Shown here: positions 1 to 5,698 of the stretch, piece by piece | Layout of the letters: each line of letters opens with the position of its first letter | Numbering within the stretch: position 1 is the first letter of the stretch | The notes under the pieces: model-generated | What the model was told of the DNA's origin: nothing | The model's database searches: none | The model's input: the letters and a program-made list of their open reading frames with translations, nothing else | Program-made: the position numbers and the translations under genes | Assembly: GCA_016206165.1 (NCBI GenBank) | Contig: JACQSD010000005.1 | Span: forward strand, 1 to 10,994 | Length of the DNA stretch: 10,994 nucleotides | Direction of reading: 5' to 3' | DNA from: Candidatus Uhrbacteria bacterium | GTDB taxonomy: Bacteria; Patescibacteriota; Patescibacteriia; JACQSD01

Positions 1-120
1 GTTAGTAAGTGAGTAAGTAAATTAAGTTCTAAGGTTTAATTTTTGAAATGGTTGGAGTAGGGCGGGGTTCGGCTCCGTGGCACCCGCAACGCGGCGGATG
101 ATTTTTGTGGCAAAAATCAA

Positions 121-145
121 AATGAGCCCAAAAAAATGGGCTCAT
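121..145 (-). terminator. Possible rho-independent terminator (minus strand)
   Basis: A perfect 10-bp hairpin is formed by AATGAGCCCA (121-130) and TGGGCTCATT (136-145) with a loop of five A. Read on the minus strand the loop is U-rich and the stem is followed by a T-rich stretch. On the plus strand no T-run follows. It may be a back-up terminator for the secreted-protein gene, or may end a transcript of a gene outside the window. Confidence 0.35.
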
Positions 146-313
146 TGCACAGAGTCGCTAAAACAACACATCGATTTTCGGTTCACGGAAAGCATGGTTC
201 GTGTCCCTCAAAAGAACTATGTGAATATATAGTACCAGGAAAATGGCTAACAAACAAGTGGATAACTGTTAACACGAATGGTCACTGCGAGGTCACCGAT
301 AACACGGATTTCC

Positions 314-341
314 AAAAAGCCCCGCGTTTGCGGGGCTTTTT
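314..341 (-). terminator. Strong bidirectional rho-independent terminator
   Basis: AAAAAGCCCCGC (314-325) pairs perfectly with GCGGGGCTTTTT (330-341) around a 4-nt loop (GTTT). The GC core is flanked by an A-run on one side and a T-run on the other, so it works on both strands. It lies 26 nt beyond the stop codon of the minus-strand gene and is its natural terminator. Confidence 0.85.
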
Positions 342-366
342 CTATATTATCCTGTACTTCAAAACC

Positions 367-2052
367 CTAGAAGCTAAAATTAAACTCTGATTTACTATCC
401 GACTGACTCGAAGCTGCTGGCCTTTTAATGCTTTCCTCGAGTTCCGAGAGCATCTCATTAATCTGTGACCGTACTTCTGATACTGCTTCAATGTGCGTGG
501 TAAGTTCATCCGTATCAAATCCCTTCGTCGCAACGAGCTTCCTTATATCTTGGGCATGCTGCTTAAACTCTGCAATGAGCGCATCAAGTTCTGCGGTATC
601 AATCTTTTCCCCGGTCTCAACTGATTTCTTCCCACGGACTCGCTTTGCGCGAGCCTCGAGGTTCTTTACCTCACGATCTGCATTTTTGAGACCGCTTTGT
701 ACATTAAGCGCTATCTCGATTGCCTGCTTTGCTGCCATGTAGTCGTCACGTAATGCGGTTGCCTCCTCAAGCTTCTCTTGTGCTGCTTCTGGATCTGTTG
801 TAGAAAGAGTTTCTACTTCTGCCAAAGCTGTCTTGAATGCAGTGACGGCACCATTGAGATCAGCGACAAGCCCGGAGAGATCGAGATCTTTCTTTGCGCC
901 TGCCTTTCGTGCTACTGCCGCTGCTTCCTTCTCAAGACGTTTGATCTCAGTGCGTGCCTGCTTCAACGTCTGACACATCCGAATACTCCCTTCGATCAAG
1001 TGTCCGCCATCCTTCAGGGGTTCAAATTTCTCTTCGAGTTCCGCCTGTACCTCTTCGAGTGCCTCAAGCGTTGTTGCTGCGTCGATCTTCGCCTTAATGC
1101 TGTCTGCTGCAGCAAGTGCGGTACTAAACTCTGTGGGTAGACCAAGGCCACATGCTTTAAGCATCTTTTCCGCGCTCCCGAGTTTCTTCTTCATGCCTGG
1201 AAGCATTCTCGTGAACTGGCTGAGCCCCTTCTTCATCTGTTTCAATTGCTGCTCTTCCATCTTCTTTTGCTGCTTCTCCATGCGCTCCTCTTCACGCTTC
1301 ATCCGCGCTTCATCCGCAGCACTCGAATCTTCATCTCCGGAGTCATCAAATGATCCGCCCATCATGTCATCCCCATTCTCCCCCTCACCACCCATCATTC
1401 CCTGTCCACCTTTTTTATTACCCATCATCCCACCCTGACCACCCTGCTTCCCACCCATCATTCCATTTCCATTTTCCCCCTCATCACCCATCATGCCTTG
1501 ACCACCTTGTTTACTACCCATTTTTGAACCACCCTGTTGTTGCTTCCCGCCCATCATGCCTTGACCGCCTTGCTTGCTGCCAAAGCTTCCCTGATTACCA
1601 CCCATCATCCCATTCCCATTTTCCTCACCACCCATCATTCCCTGTCCACCTTTTTTATTACCCATCATGCCTTGACTACCCTGCTGCTTCCCACCCATCA
1701 TTCCTCCCTGTTGCCCACCCTGTTGGCCACGCTGACCGCCCATCATTCCTTGCCCGCCTTGCTGCTGACCGCCCATTCCTCCCTGCATCCCTCCTTGTTG
1801 TCCACCCATCCCACCTTGCTGCCCACCGAAGCTGCCCTGCTGTTGACCTCCGAAACTCCCCTGATTACCTCCGCCTTGCTGACCACCGAATCCACCGGTC
1901 GATCCACCTTGACCTCCTGGAGGAGGCCCAAAACTTTGCGCTTTTGCTGCTTGCCCAAACGCAAGCGCGACGATCATTGCGCTCCCCGCAAGCGCAAAAG
2001 CGAGTACATCCCGCTTTGTACATCGTCGCATCATCGCACACTCTGTTGTCAT
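367..2052 (-). CDS. Secreted Gly/Gln/Met-rich protein with helical C-terminal region
   Basis: I do not recognise this 561-aa protein. Residues 1-38 look like a Sec signal peptide: basic start, hydrophobic core at about 16-33, and AKA (36-38) before Q39 as a probable cleavage site. Residues about 41-233 are low complexity, built from GGQQGG and QGMMGG-like units with 11 MMG copies. An acidic patch (about 236-249) and a charged coiled-coil-like stretch rich in K, E, Q and M (249-275) follow. Residues about 276-540 are helical, with two related segments about 92 residues apart: LKQARTEIKRLEKEA (363-377) and LKNADREVKNLEARA (455-469). The chain ends in aromatic residues (FNFSF). ATG 2052 is used; ATG codons for Met7 and Met8 are alternatives and keep the signal peptide. 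There is no SD. It stands alone, divergent from its neighbour, with its own promoter and terminator. An exported surface or matrix protein is likely; the function is unknown. Confidence 0.85.
   Translation of the reverse strand: MTTECAMMRRCTKRDVLAFALAGSAMIVALAFGQAAKAQSFGPPPGGQGGSTGGFGGQQGGGNQGSFGGQQQGSFGGQQGGMGGQQGGMQGGMGGQQQGGQGMMGGQRGQQGGQQGGMMGGKQQGSQGMMGNKKGGQGMMGGEENGNGMMGGNQGSFGSKQGGQGMMGGKQQQGGSKMGSKQGGQGMMGDEGENGNGMMGGKQGGQGGMMGNKKGGQGMMGGEGENGDDMMGGSFDDSGDEDSSAADEARMKREEERMEKQQKKMEEQQLKQMKKGLSQFTRMLPGMKKKLGSAEKMLKACGLGLPTEFSTALAAADSIKAKIDAATTLEALEEVQAELEEKFEPLKDGGHLIEGSIRMCQTLKQARTEIKRLEKEAAAVARKAGAKKDLDLSGLVADLNGAVTAFKTALAEVETLSTTDPEAAQEKLEEATALRDDYMAAKQAIEIALNVQSGLKNADREVKNLEARAKRVRGKKSVETGEKIDTAELDALIAEFKQHAQDIRKLVATKGFDTDELTTHIEAVSEVRSQINEMLSELEESIKRPAASSQSDSKSEFNFSF
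1383..1668. repeat. 46-bp direct repeat inside the low-complexity gene
   Basis: Positions 1383-1428 and 1623-1668 are identical over 46 bp, exactly 240 bp apart, so the reading frame is kept. Both encode a segment ending MGNKKGGQGMMGGE. The surrounding sequence is a looser array of CCCATCAT-type units (MMG codons on the minus strand). This points to recent in-frame expansion or recombination in the Gly/Gln/Met-rich tract. Confidence 0.9.
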
Positions 2053-2083
2053 ATATGTGTGACGTTAAGAATTAAGTGTTATT

Positions 2084-2092
2084 ATTATAGCA
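2084..2092 (-). promoter_or_regulatory. Extended -10 promoter of the secreted-protein gene
   Basis: On the minus strand this reads TGCTATAAT, a perfect -10 hexamer with an upstream TG. No good -35 is seen at 17 nt (TTTCCC), which fits extended -10 promoters. The predicted start of transcription is near 2077, giving a leader of about 25 nt before ATG 2052 with no Shine-Dalgarno sequence. Confidence 0.65.
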
Positions 2093-2138
2093 GAACTGGT
2101 AAGAACGGGAAAGTGGGTATTACAATCATGACGGTCTC

Positions 2139-2182
2139 CATCACCTGGAGATGTATCTACTATTTTACATCTCCAGGTGATG
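2139..2182. repeat. Perfect 17-bp inverted repeat between divergent genes
   Basis: CATCACCTGGAGATGTA (2139-2155) is repeated as its exact reverse complement at 2166-2182, with a 10-nt spacer. Each arm holds a near-palindrome, CATCACCTGGAGATG, with the pattern CATC-n-CC-n-GG-n-GATG. No T-run follows on either strand, so it is not a terminator. It ends 12 nt upstream of the -35 of the rightward promoter and starts about 47 nt upstream of the leftward extended -10. A paired operator for a dimeric regulator is a reasonable guess. Confidence 0.8.
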
Positions 2183-2194
2183 TACGGCAGACAA

Positions 2195-2223
2195 TTGAAT
2201 ATTACACTTTGATCCTCTATACT
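2195..2223 (+). promoter_or_regulatory. Sigma-70-type promoter for the 2253 gene
   Basis: TTGAAT (2195-2200) and TATACT (2218-2223) are separated by exactly 17 nt. The expected start is near 2230, giving a leader of about 23 nt with no Shine-Dalgarno sequence. The 17-bp inverted repeat sits just upstream. Confidence 0.65.
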
Positions 2224-2252
2224 AGAGACACTTACTATTCATTCTCCTCTCT

Positions 2253-2960
2253 ATGGATACTCCACAACCAACGACACCACCAACACATCGCTCGCCATTG
2301 GCACTCCTCCCCATCCTCCTTGTTCTTGTTGCTCTCGGGAGCGTGATTGTTGCGCTCATCTTTGTCCGCCAAATCGCCCGCCGCGCAGAAGAGCTCCAGC
2401 GGACAACTGCTGCACATTCCGCAAGCACATGCACCGCGGCAACACGCGCGCTCCAAGCGGAACAACTCATACTCTCACGGATCGACTTCTCCTATCCATG
2501 TGGATGGCATGTTGTGGAGCAGGCGCTCGTCCGTGATCCAGCGCGCCGTGGAGTGGTGAGTGACTACATCTATCTCAACCCCGACCCGATTAGTTTTGCG
2601 CCGCGCGATGGGGAGCCAAGCCGGATTATTGTCCGCATTGATGAGCAGGATCAGTTCCGAAAATTCCCACGACTCGCATCGCTCGCACAGTATGTCAAGG
2701 ATGCGGAAAAGCAATTTGTAACCCACACAACCACAACACTCGCGCCAAATGCAAATGGACTGGTATTTACAAAAATCGATGGGACACAAAATATCTTTGA
2801 TCACACAGTTCCTGTCGTCCTTTACTTCACTGAATTCACTGATTCAAACCAACCGAATCGCCGTATGGTCATGGAAATCTGGGCAGGAAATCCAAAGTGG
2901 GAAGATGGGTCAGTGGAGAAAGCGCTCAAACAGATTGTCGAGACGATGAAGCAAATCTAA
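2253..2960 (+). CDS. Membrane-anchored protein of unknown function
   Basis: The 235-aa protein has one strong transmembrane helix (about residues 16-38) after a Pro/Thr-rich N-terminus. A helical linker with Arg and Glu follows (39-75), then a mixed alpha/beta region of about 160 residues that should lie outside the membrane. The stretch FSYPCGWHV (79-87) resembles the FSYPxGW-type opening strand of PsbP-like and related extracytoplasmic domains, but the similarity is too short to name a family. Two cysteines are present (60 and 83). ATG 2253 is the first start after a good promoter. The gene is divergent from the secreted low-complexity gene and 72 nt ahead of trxB, so it may share a transcript with trxB. 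The function is unknown. Confidence 0.8.
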   Translation: MDTPQPTTPPTHRSPLALLPILLVLVALGSVIVALIFVRQIARRAEELQRTTAAHSASTCTAATRALQAEQLILSRIDFSYPCGWHVVEQALVRDPARRGVVSDYIYLNPDPISFAPRDGEPSRIIVRIDEQDQFRKFPRLASLAQYVKDAEKQFVTHTTTTLAPNANGLVFTKIDGTQNIFDHTVPVVLYFTEFTDSNQPNRRMVMEIWAGNPKWEDGSVEKALKQIVETMKQI

Positions 2961-2977
2961 CGTGACGAAAAACGCAT

Positions 2978-3031
2978 GAACGAAAGAACATAAGGACTGT
3001 TCTTTGGTTTATTGGTTCTTCAGTTCTTCAG
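2978..3031. repeat. GAAC/GTTC word-type inverted repeat
   Basis: The gap before trxB holds GAAC words on the left (2978-2981, 2986-2989) and GTTC words on the right. AAAGAAC (2983-2989) pairs with GTTCTTT (2999-3005). A perfect tandem of GTTCTTCA follows (3015-3022 and 3023-3030). It resembles in design the repeats at 3973-4078 and 4940-5014. A weak hairpin could form in RNA. Confidence 0.55.
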
Positions 3032-3032
3032 T

Positions 3033-3962
3033 GTGGTCTATAACGTTATCATCATCGGCTCCGGTCCTGCCGGGTTAACTGCTGCGATCTACGCGGCTCG
3101 AGCAAATCTCGAGCCGTTGGTTATTGCTGGCGCGACTCCTGGCGGGCAACTCATGGTGACGAGTGATGTTGAAAATTACCCGGGATTCCCAAATGGCATC
3201 CAAGGGCCAGAGCTTATGCAACTCTTTCGCGAACAGGCTTTGCGCTTCGGTACGACACTGATCAACGCAGATATCGTGAGCGCGGATCTACGCAGATATC
3301 CATTTTCTCTGTCCACCAGTGATACCACATATCAGTGCAAATCCGTGATCATCGCAACCGGTGCAACGGCAAAATGGATTGGACTTGATTCAGAAACGCG
3401 ACTCCGCGGCAAAGGAGTCTCCGCGTGCGCGACGTGCGATGGATTTTTCTTTCGTGGAAAACGCGTTGCCGTGGTTGGCGGTGGTGATGCAGCGCTCGAG
3501 GAGGCAAATTTTTTGACGAAGTTTGCGACGTCTGTCACGGTCATCCATCGCCGCGACGCACTCCGTGCATCAAAAATCATGCAAGACCGCGCGAAAGCAA
3601 ATCCAAAAATCTCGTTCATCTGGAATAGTGAAGTGATTGAAGTTCTGGGCGATACGCACGTCACTGGACTGAAACTCAAGAATGTAAGAACGGATGAACG
3701 GATGAACGTTCAGACCGACGGTTTGTTTGTGGCGATCGGCCACGAGCCAAACACCTCAATCTTTAAGGGTCAACTTGATCTCGATGTCAAAGGATATATG
3801 GTTGTCCATGATCACACGCGGACAAGTGTCGACGGCGTCTTCACAGCAGGCGACGTGCACGATCATCACTATCGGCAAGCAATCACCGCAGCCGGATTCG
3901 GGTGCATGGCAGCGATCGATGTGGAACGATGGCTCGAGGAAAAAGGAGTAGCAACCGCATAA
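3033..3962 (+). CDS. trxB: Thioredoxin reductase TrxB
   Basis: This is a flavoprotein that moves electrons from NADPH through FAD to thioredoxin in the cytoplasm. From GTG 3033 it is 309 aa, the usual size for the low-molecular-weight bacterial enzyme. Landmarks are the FAD-binding GSGPAG near the N-terminus, the redox-active CATC (Cys132 and Cys135), the NADPH-binding GGGDAA (about 149-154) and HRRDALRASK (172-181, the basic residues expected for NADPH over NADH), and the FAD-contacting GDVHD near 273. I prefer GTG 3033 to the in-frame TTG at 3012, because the family starts a few residues before the first beta-strand and the TTG extension lies in the GTTCTTCA repeat. A small repeat at 3688-3708 encodes a surface-loop stretch. 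The enzyme could feed the CcdA system encoded downstream. Confidence 0.95.
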   Translation: MVYNVIIIGSGPAGLTAAIYAARANLEPLVIAGATPGGQLMVTSDVENYPGFPNGIQGPELMQLFREQALRFGTTLINADIVSADLRRYPFSLSTSDTTYQCKSVIIATGATAKWIGLDSETRLRGKGVSACATCDGFFFRGKRVAVVGGGDAALEEANFLTKFATSVTVIHRRDALRASKIMQDRAKANPKISFIWNSEVIEVLGDTHVTGLKLKNVRTDERMNVQTDGLFVAIGHEPNTSIFKGQLDLDVKGYMVVHDHTRTSVDGVFTAGDVHDHHYRQAITAAGFGCMAAIDVERWLEEKGVATA

Positions 3963-3972
3963 TTCCAAAATC

Positions 3973-4078
3973 CTAAATCCTAAACTCTAAACAAATCCAA
4001 ATGATCGAAATTCAAAACGTTTTGGATTTAAGACATTTGGACTTTGAATTTGTTTAGAATTTAGAGTTTTGAATTTAG
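3973..4078. repeat. AT-rich word-type inverted repeat between trxB and yidC
   Basis: The left part (3973-4003) is made of CTAAAT-, CCTAAAC-, CTCTAAAC- and AAATCCAAATG-type words. The right part (4034-4078) carries their reverse complements (CATTTGGA, GTTTAGAATTTAGAG, TTTAG). Between them is a perfect 12-bp palindrome CAAAACGTTTTG (4013-4024). The arms are imperfect. It lies directly after the trxB stop and is followed by a T-run near 4081-4085, so it could act as a transcript end. It is not coding. Confidence 0.7.
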
Positions 4079-4092
4079 TGTTTTTGATGCCG

Positions 4093-4121
4093 TTGCTTTT
4101 CTTGCCACTTTCTGCTATAGT
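4093..4121 (+). promoter_or_regulatory. Promoter of the yidC-like gene, probably leaderless
   Basis: TTGCTT (4093-4098) and TATAGT (4116-4121) are 17 nt apart, and TGC stands before the -10 (extended -10). Transcription should start near 4128, and the ATG is at 4131. The mRNA would carry at most a few untranslated bases and no Shine-Dalgarno sequence. Confidence 0.65.
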
Positions 4122-4130
4122 AACTGCACT

Positions 4131-4937
4131 ATGCTTTCAATGTTTTGGGACGTTTATCTCTACACGCCGCTCGTCAACGCGCTCATGTTTTTGTATGGGA
4201 CAATCGGACTCCAAAACCTTGGACTTGCCGTCGTCTGGCTGACCGTTTTAATTCGTTTTGTCCTCATCGTTTTCACCCTCATCGTTGAACGCAATAAAAT
4301 ACGATATGCTGAAGTGAACCAACGCATTCCAGAACTCCAGGACATCTACCGCAATGACCCGGTCACCTTTCGCGATGAAGTACGCACGCTCCTCCGGAAA
4401 CAACACATTAATCACTGGGCATCATTTATTCAGCTCGGCGTACAGGCGCTCGTCCTTGTCCTTCTCTACAACGTGTTCATGGCGGGGATTAAATTTGATG
4501 CGATCGATCCGTTCCTGTACCCATGGGTTCCTCATCCTGATCAAACGATCGACACGACGTTCTTGAATCTCTTTGATGTCGCCGAGCGCAATGTGCTCGT
4601 GAGTGCCATCATTGGACTCATGCTCTATCTCGATATCTGGATGGACCAGCGATCGCGAAGTCACCTCCTTGCAAAATCAGATCTCGTCTATCGCATCCTC
4701 TTCCCACTCATGACGTTTGTTGCGCTCTGGATTCTTCCTTCGGTGAAAGCACTCTTCATTCTCACCTCGATCCTCTTCTCGCTCTTCTTCCACTATGCGA
4801 CGTTTATCGTCCGTGATGTCATCCTGAAACGCGGTGAAAAAGGAAAACAAAAAAAACATGCGGAACGCCTTATTCCAAAATCATACGACGACGATGAAAA
4901 CCCACTCCACGCACTTCGCAAAGGAGTACATCATTAA
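4131..4937 (+). CDS. yidC: YidC/Oxa1/Alb3-family membrane protein insertase
   Basis: The product inserts and folds proteins in the cytoplasmic membrane, alone or with SecYEG. The 268-aa protein begins with the family pattern YTPLVNALMFLYG followed by NLGLAVVWLTVLIR (residues 11-42). Arg42 matches the conserved arginine of the hydrophilic groove. A charged cytoplasmic hairpin follows (about 53-95), then membrane helices at about 97-118, 152-170, 186-203 and 205-226. The tail is basic (KRGEKGKQKKHAER) and then acidic, as expected on the ribosome-facing side. The large periplasmic domain of proteobacterial YidC is missing, as in Gram-positive forms. There is no lipobox at the N-terminus. It has its own promoter and is flanked by word-type repeats on both sides. 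The sequence is divergent but the family call is firm. Confidence 0.85.
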   Translation: MLSMFWDVYLYTPLVNALMFLYGTIGLQNLGLAVVWLTVLIRFVLIVFTLIVERNKIRYAEVNQRIPELQDIYRNDPVTFRDEVRTLLRKQHINHWASFIQLGVQALVLVLLYNVFMAGIKFDAIDPFLYPWVPHPDQTIDTTFLNLFDVAERNVLVSAIIGLMLYLDIWMDQRSRSHLLAKSDLVYRILFPLMTFVALWILPSVKALFILTSILFSLFFHYATFIVRDVILKRGEKGKQKKHAERLIPKSYDDDENPLHALRKGVHH

Positions 4938-4939
4938 TC

Positions 4940-5014
4940 AAATGCAAAATGCAAAAGTAAGAATGCAAAATTAGTCGCCGTCATTCATCATTCTGCATTC
5001 ATCATTCTGCATTT
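4940..5014. repeat. ATGCA word-type inverted repeat between yidC and the SPFH gene
   Basis: The left arm (4940-4971) contains AAATGCAAAATGCAAAA- and GAATGCAAAAT-type words. The right arm (4983-5014) is their imperfect reverse complement, 22 of 32 positions by hand alignment. The right half contains a perfect tandem of the 14-mer CATTCATCATTCTG (4982-4995 and 4996-5009). It is not coding and not a classic terminator. It fills nearly the whole gap up to ATG 5021. Confidence 0.75.
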
Positions 5015-5020
5015 ACATCA

Positions 5021-5587
5021 ATGACTGAATCTCTCGACAAACTCATGTATACGTTCGTCCTCGAAGATATTGTTGGTGGACTTTTTGTGCATGTCCCTCC
5101 CGGCTATGTTGCGTGCGTGTTCGATCGCGGGCGCGGCGTGCTGAAAAAGGTGCTCACCCCAGGACTCCATCTGAAGATCCCCTTCTGGCAAAAAGCGCTC
5201 CGGTTTAATACACAAACCCTCGAGTATACAATTTCGAGAAATTTCAACTTGGAAAATGTGAAGGCATTGGGCGACGCTCCTATTAATGCGGTAACACTTG
5301 ACCACAAATCAATTAACATCGAGGGGACAATTCTCATGCGTTTGAATGCGGACCAAATCCCCACGATCTGGCAAACCATCGGTGAGGACTTTATTCCAAA
5401 AATCATTCGCCCGACTATTCGAAGCCGCGTCCGTTTAATCGCCTCACGCCACGACGCAAACGCGATTATCTCACTTGAACGTGATAAGATTGAGGTGGAA
5501 ATGAAGCAAGAACTCGAACGCATCTTTGCCGCACGCGGCATTCTCGTCGAAAACGTTCTTCTTTCGGAAATCGGACAAGGAAAATAG
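5021..5587 (+). CDS. Minimal SPFH/band 7 (prohibitin-like) domain protein
   Basis: The 188-aa protein matches the SPFH (stomatin/prohibitin/flotillin) domain. It has VPPGYVACVFDRGRG (25-39), then LTPGLHLKIPFWQK (45-58), which corresponds to the usual GxGLHxxxPF stretch, a beta-rich core with a thiol-free ligand-like face (about 60-110), and the helix LERDKIEVEMKQELERIFAARGILVENVLL (split across 152-181) that ends the domain. Family members normally scaffold membrane microdomains or bind membrane proteases. This one is short: it has no clear N-terminal membrane helix and lacks the long C-terminal coiled coil used for oligomerisation. ATG 5021 follows the repeat directly, with no Shine-Dalgarno sequence. 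It stands before a UbiB-type kinase gene on the same strand, 111 nt away. The biological role is not known. Confidence 0.8.
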   Translation: MTESLDKLMYTFVLEDIVGGLFVHVPPGYVACVFDRGRGVLKKVLTPGLHLKIPFWQKALRFNTQTLEYTISRNFNLENVKALGDAPINAVTLDHKSINIEGTILMRLNADQIPTIWQTIGEDFIPKIIRPTIRSRVRLIASRHDANAIISLERDKIEVEMKQELERIFAARGILVENVLLSEIGQGK

Positions 5588-5589
5588 AA

Positions 5590-5691
5590 TCGGACCCCTT
5601 TTGAAAAAGGTGTCCGACCTCCAAAACCGCTGTGTCCCGTCGTCGCTTCGCTAGCGGGCAGAGCCCTACGGCCAGCTCGCTCCTCGGGACA
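5590..5691. other. GC-rich stem-loops between the SPFH and UbiB-like genes
   Basis: Two structures fill the gap. The first pairs TCGGAC and CCTTTT (5590-5602) with AAAAGG and GTCCGA (5605-5617), with a single mismatch, 2 nt after the SPFH stop codon. No T-run follows, so it is a stem without a classic terminator tail. The second pairs TGTCCCG (5633-5639) with CGGGACA (5685-5691), and encloses CGCTAGCG (5649-5656) and a small GGGC-AGA-GCCC hairpin (5656-5666). The second ends just before ATG 5699. It could affect mRNA processing or translation. No promoter is visible. Confidence 0.6.
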
Positions 5692-5698
5692 AATTCTC

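Larger units (their letters stand above)
1..366. other. Gene-free region with stem-loops
   Basis: No convincing gene lies here. The first 135 bases have early stops in all forward frames. A forward ORF from 136 runs through a terminator and has no family resemblance. The region holds three successive potential stem-loops: GCGGG 62-66 with CCCGC 83-87, TGATTTTTG 99-107 with its complement 111-119, and AATGAGCCCA 121-130 with its complement 136-145. A run of short direct repeats lies at 271-306, and a bidirectional terminator at 314-341. A small RNA is possible, but I do not recognise a known family (not tRNA, tmRNA or SRP RNA). Confidence 0.5.

Noticed and set aside
62..87. GGTTCGGCTCC as the T-arm of a tRNA
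   Set aside because: The arm does not pair properly, and no acceptor stem, D-arm or anticodon arm can be drawn around it.
258..265. GTGGATAA, matching a DnaA box (TTATCCAC on the minus strand)
   Set aside because: Only a single copy is seen. There is no cluster of boxes, no AT-rich unwinding element and no dnaA or dnaN nearby, so an origin is not supported.
136..390. Forward 84-codon ORF before the minus-strand gene
   Set aside because: It runs through the strong terminator hairpin at 314-341 and past the stop of the opposite gene, starts in the loop edge of another hairpin and shows no family features.
1350..2346. Long forward ORFs rich in His, Pro, Ser and Leu
   Set aside because: They are antisense shadows of the repetitive Gly/Gln/Met-rich gene; their composition follows from reading its repeats in the other direction.
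3012..3032. TTG start for trxB
   Set aside because: It lies in the GTTCTTCA tandem repeat and adds seven residues ahead of the first FAD-binding strand; GTG 3033 gives a typical N-terminus.
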